Origin: Qipengyuania citrea
GTDB taxonomy: Bacteria > Pseudomonadota > Alphaproteobacteria > Sphingomonadales > Sphingomonadaceae
NCBI RefSeq assembly: GCF_024171405.1
Contig: NZ_JALJZT010000002.1
Coordinates: 2,604,001-2,668,000, forward strand
Reading direction: 5' to 3'
DNA: 64,000 nt
Both the position numbers and the translations under genes were made by a program. Shown one piece after another: positions 47,050 through 60,820 of this stretch. The notes beneath the pieces were generated by a model, which saw only the letters and a program-made list of their open reading frames with translations, was not told the origin of the DNA and ran no database searches. Numbering within the stretch: position 1 is the first letter of the stretch; each line of letters opens with the position of its first letter.

Positions 47050-48969
47050 TTATTTCAGCGGGAGGATCTTGCCGATGATATAATCGGCGGCTTCTTCCGG
47101 TGACATCTCGACCGTGTTGACCCGGATCTCTGGGTCCTCCGGCGCTTCATAGGGGCTGTCGATCCCGGTGAAGTTCTTGAGCTTGCCTTCGCGGGCCTTC
47201 TTGTAGAGCCCCTTCACATCGCGCGCCTCGGCCACTTCCAGCGGCGTATCGACATGGATTTCGATGAACTCGCCGCTATCGATCATGTCGCGCACCAACT
47301 TGCGGTCGGCCCGGAAGGGGCTGATGAAGGCGGTGAGGACGATGAGCCCCGCATCGGTCATCAGCTTGGCCACCTCGCCGATCCGGCGGATGTTTTCGAT
47401 CCGGTCGCTCTCGGTAAAGCCCAGATCCTTGTTGAGACCGTGGCGGACATTGTCGCCATCGAGCAGGAAGGTGTGGCGGTTCATGATCGCCAGCTTCTTC
47501 TCGACTTCGTTGGCGATGGTCGATTTGCCCGACCCCGACAGCCCGGTGAACCACAGCACGCGCGGCGTCTGGTTTTTCATCGCGGCATGATGGTCACGCG
47601 TGATGTCGGTCGCCTGCCAATGGACGTTCTGGCTGCGGCGCAGGCTGAAGTGGAGCATCCCCGCCCCGACCGTATGGTGGGTGATCTTGTCGATCAGGAT
47701 GAACCCGCCCAGCGCACGGTTGTCGGTATAGGGATCGAACACGATCCGCTTGTCGGTGGTGATCTCGCACACGCCGATCTGGTTGAGATGCAGCGTCTGC
47801 GAGGCGAGGTGCGATCCCGAGCCCGAGGGATTGTTGACGTCGATCTCGAACTTGGGCTCGGCCACGGTCGCGCTGACCATTTGCGAGCCAAGCTTGAGCC
47901 AATAGGCGCGCCCGACGACGAGCGGTTCGTCGTCCATCCACACGATGGTCGTCTCGAACTGGTCGGCGACTTCGGGCGGGCTGTCCGCGGCCGCGAGCAC
48001 GTCGCCGCGCGAACAGTCGATTTCGTCGGCGAGCGTGATCGTCACCGACTGGCCCGCGACGGCTTCGTCGAGATCGCCGTCCATGGTCACGATCGACTTG
48101 ACCGTGCTCGTCTTGCCCGACGGCAGCGAGCGCAGCTCGTCACCCGGCTTGACGGTGCCGGTGGCGATCTGGCCGGAGAAGCCGCGGAAGTCGAGATTGG
48201 GGCGATTGACCCATTGCACCGGCATGCGGAAAGGCTTGGCCTGGTTGGCGGTGTTGTTGACCTCGATGGTCTCGAGGTGGTCGATCAGCACCGGGCCATC
48301 GTACCAGCTGGTATTTTCCGAGCGCGTGGTGATGTTGTCGCCCGCAAGGCCCGACATCGGGATGGCGGTAAAGGTCTCGATCCCGATGCTCTTGGCGAAG
48401 GCCGCGTAATCGGCGACGATCGCGTCGAACCTGGTCTGGTCGTAATCGATCAGGTCCATCTTGTTGACCGCCAGCACCAGGTTCTTGATGCCGAGCTGGT
48501 GGCACAGGAAACTGTGGCGCTTGGTCTGGACCAGCACGCCCTTGCGCGCATCGATCAGGATCGCGGCGCAATCGGCGGTCGAGGCACCGGTCACCATGTT
48601 GCGGGTATATTGCTCGTGTCCCGGGCAGTCGGCGACGATGAACTTGCGCTTCTCGGTCGCGAAAAAGCGATAGGCGACATCGATCGTGATGCCTTGCTCG
48701 CGCTCGGCGGCAAGCCCGTCGACCAGCAGGGCGAAGTCGATCTCCTGCCCCTGCGTGCCCACCTTCTTGCTGTCGTTCTCGAGCGCGGCGAGCTGGTCTT
48801 CGAAGATCATCTTCGAATCGTAGAGCAGGCGGCCGATCAGCGTCGATTTGCCATCGTCCACGCTGCCGCAGGTGATGAAGCGCAGCATCGACTTGTTCTG
48901 GTGCTGCTCGAGATAGGCCTCGATATCGTCGGCAATCAGCGCGTCGGTCTTGTAGATGGGATCGGTCAT
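47050..48969 (-). CDS. cysNC: Bifunctional sulfate adenylyltransferase subunit 1 / APS kinase (CysN-CysC fusion)
   Basis: The protein has 639 residues. The N-terminal 440 are the GTPase subunit of ATP sulfurylase: [15 protein letters not shown] (G1), [12 protein letters not shown] (G3), NKMDL (G4). The C-terminal 190 are APS kinase: [18 protein letters not shown] (P-loop), [22 protein letters not shown]. With CysD it makes APS from sulfate and ATP, then PAPS, in cysteine synthesis and sulfation. The start overlaps the cysD stop by 1 nt (TGATG). Fusions of this type (NodQ-like) are usual in alphaproteobacteria. Confidence 0.96.
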   Translation of the reverse strand: MTDPIYKTDALIADDIEAYLEQHQNKSMLRFITCGSVDDGKSTLIGRLLYDSKMIFEDQLAALENDSKKVGTQGQEIDFALLVDGLAAEREQGITIDVAYRFFATEKRKFIVADCPGHEQYTRNMVTGASTADCAAILIDARKGVLVQTKRHSFLCHQLGIKNLVLAVNKMDLIDYDQTRFDAIVADYAAFAKSIGIETFTAIPMSGLAGDNITTRSENTSWYDGPVLIDHLETIEVNNTANQAKPFRMPVQWVNRPNLDFRGFSGQIATGTVKPGDELRSLPSGKTSTVKSIVTMDGDLDEAVAGQSVTITLADEIDCSRGDVLAAADSPPEVADQFETTIVWMDDEPLVVGRAYWLKLGSQMVSATVAEPKFEIDVNNPSGSGSHLASQTLHLNQIGVCEITTDKRIVFDPYTDNRALGGFILIDKITHHTVGAGMLHFSLRRSQNVHWQATDITRDHHAAMKNQTPRVLWFTGLSGSGKSTIANEVEKKLAIMNRHTFLLDGDNVRHGLNKDLGFTESDRIENIRRIGEVAKLMTDAGLIVLTAFISPFRADRKLVRDMIDSGEFIEIHVDTPLEVAEARDVKGLYKKAREGKLKNFTGIDSPYEAPEDPEIRVNTVEMSPEEAADYIIGKILPLK

Positions 48970-49889
48970 CAGAAATAACCCTCCTGCTTTTTCTTCTCCA
49001 TCGACGCGTCACCCGCGTCCTTGTCGATCACGCGGCCCTGTCGTTCGCTGGTGGTGGTCAGCAGCATTTCCTGCACCACTTCCTGCAAGGTGGCTGCCTC
49101 GCTCTCGACCGCGCCGGTCAGCGGGAAGCAGCCCAGCGTGCGGAAGCGGATCGAGCGTTCGGTAATCTCGGGCCGGTACCCCATTACCTTCTCGAGCCGC
49201 TCGAGGTCGTCGGCCATGAACAGCCCGCCCTCATGCTCGTAGGTCGGGCGTTTGGCGCTGAAATAGAGCGGCACGATCTCGATATTCTCGGCCATGATGT
49301 ACTGCCAGATGTCGAGCTCGGTCCAGTTGGACAGCGGGAAGACGCGAATGCTCTCGCCCTTCTTCTTGCGCGCGTTGTAGATGTTCCACAGCTCGGGGCG
49401 CTGGTTTTTCGGGTCCCAGCCATGCGTCGCGGTGCGGAAGGAGAAGATGCGTTCTTTCGCGCGGCTCTTTTCCTCGTCGCGCCGCGCACCGCCGAAGGCG
49501 GCATCGAACCCGTGCTTGTCGAGCGCCTGCTTGAGCCCTTCGGTCTTCCACATGTCGGTATGCAGCGGGCCGTGATCGAAGGGATTGATCCCGCGCTCCT
49601 CGGCCTCGGGATTCTGATAGACGATCAGGTCCATCCCGGCGTCCCGCGCTGCCTTCTCGCGCAGCTTGTACATGTCCTGGAATTTCCAGGTCGTATCGAC
49701 ATGCATCAGCGGGAAGGGCGGGGGCGAGGGGTAGAAGGCCTTCTTGGCGAGGTGCAGCATCACGGCGCTGTCCTTGCCGATCGAATAGAGCATCACCGGC
49801 TTGTCTGCCTCGGCGGCGACTTCGCGCATGATGTGGATGCTCTCGGCTTCTAGCCGCTGGAGATGGGTCAGGGTTTTGGGGTCGGTCAT
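48969..49889 (-). CDS. cysD: Sulfate adenylyltransferase subunit 2
   Basis: The protein has 306 residues from [17 protein letters not shown]; longer frames upstream run through the divergent promoter region. The PP-loop is [21 protein letters not shown], with further PAPS-reductase-family signatures ([36 protein letters not shown]). It is the catalytic subunit that adenylates sulfate, coupled to GTP hydrolysis by CysN. GAGG precedes the ATG. It is divergent from the LuxR-type regulator with 84 bp between; no sulfur-specific regulator site is recognisable. Confidence 0.96.
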   Translation of the reverse strand: MTDPKTLTHLQRLEAESIHIMREVAAEADKPVMLYSIGKDSAVMLHLAKKAFYPSPPPFPLMHVDTTWKFQDMYKLREKAARDAGMDLIVYQNPEAEERGINPFDHGPLHTDMWKTEGLKQALDKHGFDAAFGGARRDEEKSRAKERIFSFRTATHGWDPKNQRPELWNIYNARKKKGESIRVFPLSNWTELDIWQYIMAENIEIVPLYFSAKRPTYEHEGGLFMADDLERLEKVMGYRPEITERSIRFRTLGCFPLTGAVESEAATLQEVVQEMLLTTTSERQGRVIDKDAGDASMEKKKQEGYF

Positions 49890-49941
49890 GAAGGGGTTCC
49901 TCAAGTCTTGCCCCCCGCTTACCGCTCCATGCGAAGGATGG

Positions 49942-49959
49942 ACCTCCCATCTGGGAGGT
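49942..49959. promoter_or_regulatory. Perfect 18-bp palindrome, lux-box-like
   Basis: ACCTCCCATCTGGGAGGT: 8-bp arms around TC, ending 14 bp before the LuxR-type start codon in the 84-bp region shared with cysD. The outer ACCT/AGGT halves match the ends of classical lux boxes. It may be an autoregulatory operator for the adjacent regulator, or bind another factor controlling cysDNC. Confidence 0.55.
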
Positions 49960-49973
49960 AGTAAGGCGATCGC

Positions 49974-50972
49974 ATGCGTATCCCCAATCTCGGCGAGACG
50001 GAACTCCTCGTGCCGCTCCATTCGGGCGTGTTCGAACAGCCCATGTGGCAGACCTTCCTGCGCCAGTTGCGGCGGGTGTGCACCGCCGACGGTGTGGCGA
50101 TCCGGTTCCGTAGTGCGGGCGAGGAGGGCCTTGTCACCTTGGCCGATGGCGTAGTCGGCGCTTTCGCAGAGAGCGATATGCGCGAGGCGCGGGTCTATGC
50201 GGGGGAGGAACTGGGCCATCCCGAAGGAGGCTTGCGTGCGGTGCGCGTGGGAAGCGGCGAGCTTAACCTCGTGCTGTGCGTTGCCGCACCCCAAGCGCCC
50301 GGCGCCGAGATCGCCAGCCTGCTATCGGCGCTGGTGCCGCATCTTCGGGTCGCGCTGCAGGTCGTCTCCGCGCTCGAACGCGAACGCGGTCGCGCGTCGG
50401 TCGGCGCGGAAGCCTTTCGGCGGATGAATTTCGGCTGGATCGCGGTGGACCGGCGCTGCCGGATCGTCGATCTTGATGCCCAAGCCGGACGGTTGCTCGA
50501 ACGTACGGGTGCGCTGCGGCGCGGCCCCTACGATCGGCTGGTTCCCGGCTCCCCGGCGGTCGATCGCCAGCTGACGGCACTGATCCGGGCGATGGCGACC
50601 GACCCGCGCCACCGCCCGCGTGCGATCAATCTCAGCCAGGACCCGTGGATCGATATTCTCGTCGCGCCGATGCGGGTCGATGCGCTGGCGGGCGAGGGCA
50701 AGGCCGTTGCGGTGGTCTATCTGCGCGGCGACCGGTCATCGAGCGCGGACCGGCACGAACAATTGGTCGATCTGTTCGATCTCACCCCCGCCGAAGCGCG
50801 GCTGGCATGGTCGCTGGCACAAGGGCTCTCGATCACCGAGGCCGCGCAGGCGCACGGTCTGACCGTCGAGACCGCGCGCTATTATTCGAAGAAGATCTAC
50901 GCCAAGACCGGAGCGCGCGGGCAAGTCGATCTGGTGCGCAATATCCTGACCGGGGTGCTCGCGCTGGCCTAG
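49974..50972 (+). CDS. LuxR-type HTH transcriptional regulator
   Basis: This is a 332-residue protein. The C-terminal GerE/LuxR HTH reads [20 protein letters not shown], then a recognition helix ([20 protein letters not shown]). Residues about 140-250 look like a PAS-like sensor ([21 protein letters not shown]). An N-terminal 130 residues of unknown type precede it; I see no autoinducer-binding domain signature (W/Y/D set). This architecture is common in sphingomonads. It is divergent from cysDNC, and its stop codon shares CTAG with the stop of the convergent acyl-CoA dehydrogenase gene. Confidence 0.85.
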   Translation: MRIPNLGETELLVPLHSGVFEQPMWQTFLRQLRRVCTADGVAIRFRSAGEEGLVTLADGVVGAFAESDMREARVYAGEELGHPEGGLRAVRVGSGELNLVLCVAAPQAPGAEIASLLSALVPHLRVALQVVSALERERGRASVGAEAFRRMNFGWIAVDRRCRIVDLDAQAGRLLERTGALRRGPYDRLVPGSPAVDRQLTALIRAMATDPRHRPRAINLSQDPWIDILVAPMRVDALAGEGKAVAVVYLRGDRSSSADRHEQLVDLFDLTPAEARLAWSLAQGLSITEAAQAHGLTVETARYYSKKIYAKTGARGQVDLVRNILTGVLALA

Positions 50973-51700
50973 TCGGTGCGCGCGGTGAGGTCGGACCAGA
51001 AGGCATCCGCGCCGCGCGCAATCACGCGCGCACCGAGCTTGTCGCTCCAATGCGCGTCATTGCCGAATTCGGAACGCCATTGCCACAGCCGCCGCGTTAG
51101 CGGATGCAGTCCGTATTCCTGCGTGAACCCGATGGCGCCGTGGACTTGATGCGCGACTGTGGTGCCCGCTTTGACCGCGCGATTGGCGCGCAGCTTGGCA
51201 GCGGCAAGCTCGAATTCGGCGTCCCCGCGATCGAGCGCCTGCGCCGCTCCCATCGCTGCGCAATTGGCCGCCGCAGCCTCGCAGGCAAAGCTCGCCAGCG
51301 ACTGCTGGACGGCCTGGAATTTGCCCAGTGGCCGGCCGAACTGCACACGCTCATTGGCATAGGCGACCGACAGCGCCAGCGCGGCGTCGAGCGCGCCGGC
51401 GATCTGCGCGGCGCGGGCAAAGGCCATCAGGCTAAACCACTGGTCGCTTTGCCGCCCGGCCACGCGCGCGATAATCGCGTCGGGCAAGTCGATCCCGAGC
51501 GCGTGATAGCCCGCCAGCCGGAAGACGGTCAGCGCATCCATCCAGCTGCCGCCAAACCCGCCATCCGCTTCGGGCACCAGCAGCGCGGGGAGGCCGAGTT
51601 CGTCGAGCCGATTGCCGTCGCGCTCGATCGTGGCGGCAGGGCCCAGTTCGGCGAACAGCGGATCGACCATTTCGGCCAGCATGCGTCTGGTATCGCTCAT
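50969..51700 (-). CDS. Acyl-CoA dehydrogenase-like subunit, short
   Basis: The protein has 243 residues, about two thirds of a normal ACAD. The C-terminal helical domain is intact (ERVQFGRPLGKFQAVQQSLA, AKAGTTVAHQVHGAIGFTQEYGLHPLTRRL), while the N-terminal domain is shortened and the middle beta-domain mostly missing. Such short members pair with a full-length ACAD to form heteromeric enzymes, as in steroid side-chain ACADs of actinobacteria. It overlaps the full-length ACAD gene before it by 4 nt (ATGA), which supports an alpha-beta complex. The substrate is unknown. Confidence 0.85.
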   Translation of the reverse strand: MSDTRRMLAEMVDPLFAELGPAATIERDGNRLDELGLPALLVPEADGGFGGSWMDALTVFRLAGYHALGIDLPDAIIARVAGRQSDQWFSLMAFARAAQIAGALDAALALSVAYANERVQFGRPLGKFQAVQQSLASFACEAAAANCAAMGAAQALDRGDAEFELAAAKLRANRAVKAGTTVAHQVHGAIGFTQEYGLHPLTRRLWQWRSEFGNDAHWSDKLGARVIARGADAFWSDLTARTD

Positions 51701-52833
51701 CGCAGCCCCAGCCCCCGGGCGATGATGCCCTTGATGATCTCGCGCGTGCCGCCGCGCAGCGAAAAGCTGGGGCTGACCTGCAAGAGGTAGAAACAGACAT
51801 CGCGCAGCGTGGCGGCGTCGGTATCGCCAAGATCCGCAGCCGCCTGGACCAGTTGCGGGATCGCCTGCTCGTAGGAATTGCCAAGGTCCTTGACCATGGT
51901 GGCTTCGAGCGCCGGGTCCTCGCCCCGCGCCAGCTTGGTGGCGACAGACGCGCTCATCAGCCGAAGCGTCCAGGCATCTGCCGTCAGCCGACCGATCAGC
52001 TGCTGCAACGCCATGTCCTGTTTCGCACCGGCATAGCGCACGAGTTCGAGGAACAGCACCATCGAGGACAGGTAGCGTTCGGGCCCGGCGCGTTCGAGCG
52101 ACAGCTCGGCAGTGGCCTGCTTCCAGCCCTCGCCTTCGGTCCCCAGCAGCGCGGTTTCGGGCAGGCGCACATCCTCGAAGAACACCTCGTTGAATTCATG
52201 CGCGCCGGTGAGGTCGATGATCGGTTTTACGCTGACCCCGGGCGTGTCCATCGGAATGACGAATTGCGACAGCCCCTGCTGCCGCTCGCTGCCCGCTTCG
52301 CTGCGGACAAGCGCAATTATGAAATGGCTGACATGCGCGCCGGTGGTCCAGACTTTCTGGCCGTTGAGCACCCAACCGTCGCCATCGCGCCGGGCCGCGG
52401 TGCGCACCGAAGCGAGGTCCGATCCCGAATTCGGCTCGCTCAATCCGATACAGGCGAAGGCTTCGCCGCGCGCGATGGCGGGCACCCAGCGGCGCTTCAG
52501 CTCCTCGTTTCCGAGCCGCAGCAACAGCGGTCCGCTCTGCCGGTCGGCAATCCAGTGCGCGCCGACCGGTGCGCCCGCGGCAAGCAATTCCTCGATCACG
52601 ACATAGCGTTCGAGTTGGCTGCGTTCATGCCCGCCGTATTCCTTGGGCCACGTCATGCCGAGCAGCCCGGCCTCGCCCAGCTTTTTGCTGAACTGCGGGT
52701 TTGCCTTGGTCCAGGAGTTTGCCCGCCGTACCGGATCGCGCTCCCCATACGCGGCCACCAGCGCGCGCACCTGTTCGCGCAGCGCAGGCGCGGTTTCGGG
52801 CCAATCGACCGCTTCGGTCACGAAGGTTTGCAT
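51697..52833 (-). CDS. Acyl-CoA dehydrogenase, full length
   Basis: The protein has 378 residues from MQTFVTEAVDW, behind GAGGAGAG. ACAD signatures are present: GLLGMTWPKEYGGHERS, ACIGLSEPNSGSDLASVRT, GWVLNGQKVWTTGAHVSHF, and near the end SFSLRGGTREIIKGIIARGLGL. It oxidises acyl-CoA to enoyl-CoA with FAD. Paired and translationally coupled with the short ACAD subunit. It is divergent from the aldehyde dehydrogenase gene (126 bp). Confidence 0.92.
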   Translation of the reverse strand: MQTFVTEAVDWPETAPALREQVRALVAAYGERDPVRRANSWTKANPQFSKKLGEAGLLGMTWPKEYGGHERSQLERYVVIEELLAAGAPVGAHWIADRQSGPLLLRLGNEELKRRWVPAIARGEAFACIGLSEPNSGSDLASVRTAARRDGDGWVLNGQKVWTTGAHVSHFIIALVRSEAGSERQQGLSQFVIPMDTPGVSVKPIIDLTGAHEFNEVFFEDVRLPETALLGTEGEGWKQATAELSLERAGPERYLSSMVLFLELVRYAGAKQDMALQQLIGRLTADAWTLRLMSASVATKLARGEDPALEATMVKDLGNSYEQAIPQLVQAAADLGDTDAATLRDVCFYLLQVSPSFSLRGGTREIIKGIIARGLGLR

Positions 52834-52959
52834 CGCTCTCCTCTTCGGTGCCTCTCTCCCCAATTTGGAGCCGCACCGCAAGACCCGTTGCATCGAGCAA
52901 CGAATTTCGACAGTGTGAGGTCAAGGGACGAATCCCAGATTTGTGCGAGGAGAGAGACG

Positions 52960-54381
52960 ATGACCGACTACAAGAACCTGATCGACGGCAAGATGGTCGA
53001 CAATGGCCAATGGCTGGAGGTGCTCAACCCCGCCACCGAACAGGTCGTCGGCCGCGTGCCGTCCTGCGGCAAGGAAGAACTCGACAGCGCTGTTGCAGCT
53101 GCACGCCGCGCCTTCACCCAGTGGAAGAAGACCACCGCCGAAGAACGGCAGAAGGTCGTCCAGGGGATCGCCGCCGCGATCAAGGAGAATGCCGACGAGC
53201 TCTACCGCTTGCTGACCAGCGAACAGGGCAAGCCGCATGCGCAGGCGCAGCAGGAAATCTACGGCGCGGCGGGCCTCGCCGCCGCTCAGTCGACGCTCAC
53301 GCTTGACGATGTGATCAACCAAGACGACGACACCCGGCTCTCGCGCACGCGGCGCGTGCCGGTGGGGGTGGTCGGCGGCATCGTGCCGTGGAACTTCCCG
53401 ATCATGATGGCGATCCAGAAGATCGTCCCGGCGCTGGTCGCGGGCTGCACCATCGTGCTCAAGCCGTCGCCCTTCACGCCGCTCACCACGCTGCGGGTGG
53501 CCGAACTGATCAAGGATGTGGTGCCCGCGGGCACGGTGAACATCATCACGGGTGAAGACACGCTCGGCCCGCTGATCACCGAGCATCCCGATATCGACAA
53601 GATCACCTTCACCGGTTCGACTGCGACGGGCAAGAAGATCATGGAAGGCGCATCGGGCGACCTCAAGCGCATCACGCTGGAACTGGGCGGCAACGACGCT
53701 TCGATCGTGCTGCCCGATGCGGATGTTCAAAAGGTCGCCGAACAGCTGTTCTGGTCGAGCTTCTCCAACGCCGGCCAGGTCTGCATCGCGGCCAAGCGGA
53801 TCTACATTCACGAGGATATCTACGACGACCTGTCGAAGGCGATCGCGGATTATGCCAAGACTGTGGTGGTCGGTGACGGTTCGCAGCAGGGCACGGGTGT
53901 CGGGCCGATCCAGAACAAGAAGCAGTACGAGCGCGTGCTCGACCTCATCCAGGACGCCAAGGACAATGGCTACAAGTTCCTCACCGGCGGCGACAAGGAT
54001 CCCTCGGGCACGGGGTATTACGTGCCGATCACCATCCTCGACAATCCGCCCGAGGATGCGCGCATCGTGGCCGAGGAACAGTTCGGCCCGGTCATGCCGC
54101 TGATGAAGTTCGCCAGCGTCGACGAAGTGATCGAGCGCGCGAACAATTCGGAATACGGCCTCGCCGGTGCGGTCTGGACCAAGGATACCGACAAGGGCGT
54201 CGAGATCGCCGAGCAGCTCGAAACCGGGACGGTCTGGATCAACGAATTCATGCAGCTGTCACCCTTTGCGCCCTTCGGCGGGCACAAGCAGTCGGGCTTC
54301 GGCGCCGAATACGGCATCGATGGGCTGAAGGAATTCACCTATCCGCAGGTGATCACGGTCAAGTGCGACGCCGCCGTCTGA
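52960..54381 (+). CDS. NAD(P)-dependent aldehyde dehydrogenase
   Basis: The protein has 473 residues from MTDYKNLIDGKMVDNG, with GAGGAG about 8 nt upstream. Catalytic Cys C275 (NAGQVCIAAKR) and Glu E241 (LELGGNDAS) are present, along with the cofactor motif ITFTGSTATGKKI and VPWNFPIMM. The family oxidises aldehydes to acids; the sequence fits a broad medium-chain or semialdehyde-type class. It is monocistronic, converging on the oxoprolinase gene with a 9-bp gap and no clear terminator. Confidence 0.93.
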   Translation: MTDYKNLIDGKMVDNGQWLEVLNPATEQVVGRVPSCGKEELDSAVAAARRAFTQWKKTTAEERQKVVQGIAAAIKENADELYRLLTSEQGKPHAQAQQEIYGAAGLAAAQSTLTLDDVINQDDDTRLSRTRRVPVGVVGGIVPWNFPIMMAIQKIVPALVAGCTIVLKPSPFTPLTTLRVAELIKDVVPAGTVNIITGEDTLGPLITEHPDIDKITFTGSTATGKKIMEGASGDLKRITLELGGNDASIVLPDADVQKVAEQLFWSSFSNAGQVCIAAKRIYIHEDIYDDLSKAIADYAKTVVVGDGSQQGTGVGPIQNKKQYERVLDLIQDAKDNGYKFLTGGDKDPSGTGYYVPITILDNPPEDARIVAEEQFGPVMPLMKFASVDEVIERANNSEYGLAGAVWTKDTDKGVEIAEQLETGTVWINEFMQLSPFAPFGGHKQSGFGAEYGIDGLKEFTYPQVITVKCDAAV

Positions 54382-54390
54382 TGATTGACG

Positions 54391-57957
<3,567 letters not shown>

Positions 57958-57968
57958 GAGGCGGGTTT

Positions 57969-58019
57969 CGCACGCCGGACGAACCATTTCAAACGCTTCG
58001 CGCGTAAAACCGGCGTGCG
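57969..58019. repeat. 10-bp inverted repeat in divergent intergenic region
   Basis: CGCACGCCGG and CCGGCGTGCG, exact reverse complements, are separated by 31 bp just upstream of the oxoprolinase start. They could fold a hairpin in its leader or bind a regulator in a loop. No matching regulator gene lies nearby. Confidence 0.35.
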
Positions 58020-58136
58020 GCGAGGGCGCCCACCCCCCTTCCTGCGGCAAACCCATACGGGCCGTTAACCAATTATCGCTATCTGTTGTGACGAGGGCGA
58101 GCGCGATCTCGCCGATATCGAGCCGGGGGGTCGTCG

Positions 58137-59387
58137 ATGCAACAGCCAAGCCGCACAAGCGTTCAGAACCAACAGCAGCAGACCGCTCCAGCCGATTGGA
58201 CGCGTGGCTATGTCGCGCCCGGTTTCGAACCGGTCGCGCATGCCTTTGCCGCCGCGATCCAGGCGCGCACGGCGCTGGGCGCGGCATGCACGATCATCCA
58301 TCATGGCGAAACCGTGGTCGACCTGCAGGGCGGGTGGCAGGACAAGGCGCGCACCCGCGAATGGCAGGGCGACGATGTCGCGCTCATCTATTCGCTGACC
58401 AAGGGCATCACCGGCATGGCGGGCGCGGTCGCGGTATCGCGCGGACTGTTCGCCTATGACGAGCCGGTGGCCGATATCTGGCCCGAGTTCGCAGCGCATG
58501 GCAAAGGCGCGGTCACCGTGGGCGAGGCATTGTCCGAACAGGCCGGCCTTTCGGCGATCGACTTTTCGCTCAGGCTCGACAATCTGGGTGACGAGGACGC
58601 CATCTGCGCGGCCATTGCGCGGCAGAAGCCACACTGGACCCCTGGCGATTACGCCGGGAACCACGCCTATACGCTGGGCTGGATCGCCAGCGAATTGATC
58701 CGCCGCCGCGACCCGCAGCAGCGCAATCTCGGTCGCTTCGTCGCCGATGAACTCGTCGCGCCGCTGAATGCGGACGTGTTTCTCGGCCTGCCCGAGGATT
58801 TCGACCGCAGCCGCATTGCCCGGATCGAGGGGTTCGGGATGCAGGACCTGTTTATCCACCACTCGACCATGCCCTGGCCGCTGACCTTCAGGATGTGCCT
58901 GCCGGGCACGCTGGCTTTCCGCACGCTCAACAATCCGCTGCTGCTTGCTGGACCCGGGGCGCTCGATTGCGAGGATTTCTGGCGCGTCGGCCAGGGGGCG
59001 GCGGGCGGCATCGCTTCCGCTCGCGGGCTGGCGGCGCTCTATCAGGCCTTTGCCGAGGGCGGCGCGAAACTGGGGGTGACCCCCGCGGTGATGCAGCAGC
59101 TGTGCGGCGGCCATGCCCGCCCCCGCAAGGGACTGAAGGACCAAGTCCTGACTGCCGACATGTATTATTCCCACGGGTTCGAAAAACCCTTCGATGAGTG
59201 GGAATATGCCCGCACCCGCAGCGCCTTCGGCAGCTTCGCGGTGGGGGGCTCGCTCGCCTATGCCGACCCGGAAGACGGGGTCGCCTATGCCTGGATCACC
59301 AACCAGCTCGGCACCGGCAAATGGGACGACCCGCGCGAGAAGATCGTGCGCGACGCATTCTGCACCTGCCTGGAGACCATCGCATGA
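58137..59387 (+). CDS. Serine hydrolase, class C beta-lactamase/EstB-like
   Basis: The protein has 416 residues. The nucleophile motif S86-x-x-K89 is in IYSLTKGITG; a Tyr-containing second motif lies at NHAYTLGWI; a C-terminal Gly-rich region (FAVGGSLAYAD) fits the KTG-equivalent strand. The sequence has no signal peptide, so it is a cytosolic esterase or amidase rather than an antibiotic-resistance lactamase. It overlaps the metallophosphoesterase gene by 4 nt, and that gene overlaps the GMC fusion, making a three-gene operon. Confidence 0.85.
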   Translation: MQQPSRTSVQNQQQQTAPADWTRGYVAPGFEPVAHAFAAAIQARTALGAACTIIHHGETVVDLQGGWQDKARTREWQGDDVALIYSLTKGITGMAGAVAVSRGLFAYDEPVADIWPEFAAHGKGAVTVGEALSEQAGLSAIDFSLRLDNLGDEDAICAAIARQKPHWTPGDYAGNHAYTLGWIASELIRRRDPQQRNLGRFVADELVAPLNADVFLGLPEDFDRSRIARIEGFGMQDLFIHHSTMPWPLTFRMCLPGTLAFRTLNNPLLLAGPGALDCEDFWRVGQGAAGGIASARGLAALYQAFAEGGAKLGVTPAVMQQLCGGHARPRKGLKDQVLTADMYYSHGFEKPFDEWEYARTRSAFGSFAVGGSLAYADPEDGVAYAWITNQLGTGKWDDPREKIVRDAFCTCLETIA

Positions 59388-60820
59388 GCATTGCCCAGAT
59401 CGTCCTGTCGGACCTCCACCTCGGGGCGCGCGACAGCCTGCTGACACATTTCCATGGCGGCGGCGAGATCGCCGATGGGCCGGGCGAGGTGCTGTTGTCT
59501 TTCGCTCACGGCCTGCGTGAAACGCTGCCCGACGGCGAAAAACCGCAGCTCGTCCTGCTCGGCGATGCGCTCGATCTCGGACTTTCGCCCTTCGGCGATG
59601 TGTCCAAGAGTTTCCTCCAGCTGATCGACGCGTTCTTCCCCAAGGACGGGCGCGAGATCTTCCGCCGCGAAATCGTCTATGTCGCCGGCAATCACGATCA
59701 CCACCTGTGGCGCATGGCGCAGGATCACCGCTTCATCACCGCCTTGCAGGCGGGGGAGATGCCGGGTGATCTGGAACCCATCACGCCAATCATCGGCCAG
59801 CCGGTGCACAGTTGCCGGCTGATGGAATCGCTGATTGCGCGCCGCCCGCATCTGGCGGGAGCTTCTGTGCGCATCGCCTATCCCAATTGGGGCCTCGCCG
59901 ATCGCGATACCGGCCGTGCGGTGGTGATGCACCACGGGCATTATCTCGACGGTATGTATCGCGCGCTGTCGAACCTGCGCGGGTTCCTCGACAATGGCGA
60001 AGCGCGGCCTGCGACGATGCACCAGCTCGAGGCGGAGAACGGGCCGTGGATCGATTTCCTGTGGTCCGATCTGGGCAGCGCGGGCGATATCGGCGGAGCC
60101 GCCGGATCGCTTTACCAGACCATGCTCAGCGCCGGCGCGAGCCATGACTTTGCCGAAAGCGTTGCCCGGCGGATCACCGGCGGGCTGAATTCGAAACTCG
60201 GTATCGATCCCTCGATGCAGCTCAAATACGGAATCACTCTCGACAATCTCCTGCGCGCCGCCGTCGATTTGACCGCGGGCCGTGCAGCAGAACGCCAGCG
60301 CGAAGGCTATGGCCATGTGCTCGGCGAAGCGGAGATCGACGATATCGGCTGGTATCTCGGCACGCCCATGGCGGCGCAATTGCGCGACGAACTGGGCGAG
60401 CTGCCGACCGAATTGCAGTTCGTGTTCGGCCATACGCACAAACCGTTCCAGGACGAACTGATGGTGGACGGTTACGAGCGGCCCGTGGGCGTGTTCAACA
60501 CCGGCGGCTGGGTGCTCGACGAACCGACGCTGATGCCCGTGCAGGGCTGCGCGGCAATGCTGGTGTCCGACGATCTCGAAGTCGCCTCGCTGCGGCTGTT
60601 CAACGATCCCACCGACGGCACGATGGCGCCGGTGCGGGTCGAAGGCAGCGGGCGCGTTTCGCGGTTGGTCGAAGAGACCGGCGCCGCGGTCGAGCGGGCT
60701 GCGAGCCACTGGGCCGATTTTTCGCGCGTGGTTCATGCGCGCATCGTCGAAGAAGCAGATGCGCGGGTGCGCCACCTGCTCGAAACATCCGAAGAATCCC
60801 TGCGGGAGGCGGCAGAATGA
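59384..60820 (+). CDS. Metallophosphoesterase
   Basis: The protein has 478 residues from MSIAQIVLSDLHLGARD. All calcineurin-like metal motifs are visible: D-x-H (SDLHLG), GD (LLGDALDLG), GNHD (AGNHDHH), H (MHHGHYLDG) and GHTH (FGHTHKP). It contains a 200-residue insertion between the fourth and fifth motifs. The substrate is unknown; the operon with a serine hydrolase and a GMC/hydrolase fusion suggests lipid or sterol-like catabolism. Start overlaps the previous stop (ATGA). Confidence 0.9.
   Translation: MSIAQIVLSDLHLGARDSLLTHFHGGGEIADGPGEVLLSFAHGLRETLPDGEKPQLVLLGDALDLGLSPFGDVSKSFLQLIDAFFPKDGREIFRREIVYVAGNHDHHLWRMAQDHRFITALQAGEMPGDLEPITPIIGQPVHSCRLMESLIARRPHLAGASVRIAYPNWGLADRDTGRAVVMHHGHYLDGMYRALSNLRGFLDNGEARPATMHQLEAENGPWIDFLWSDLGSAGDIGGAAGSLYQTMLSAGASHDFAESVARRITGGLNSKLGIDPSMQLKYGITLDNLLRAAVDLTAGRAAERQREGYGHVLGEAEIDDIGWYLGTPMAAQLRDELGELPTELQFVFGHTHKPFQDELMVDGYERPVGVFNTGGWVLDEPTLMPVQGCAAMLVSDDLEVASLRLFNDPTDGTMAPVRVEGSGRVSRLVEETGAAVERAASHWADFSRVVHARIVEEADARVRHLLETSEESLREAAE

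Noticed and set aside
47254-48978. Long open frame on the + strand (574 codons)
   Set aside because: It is antisense to cysNC and made of His/Arg/Asp-rich shadow sequence.
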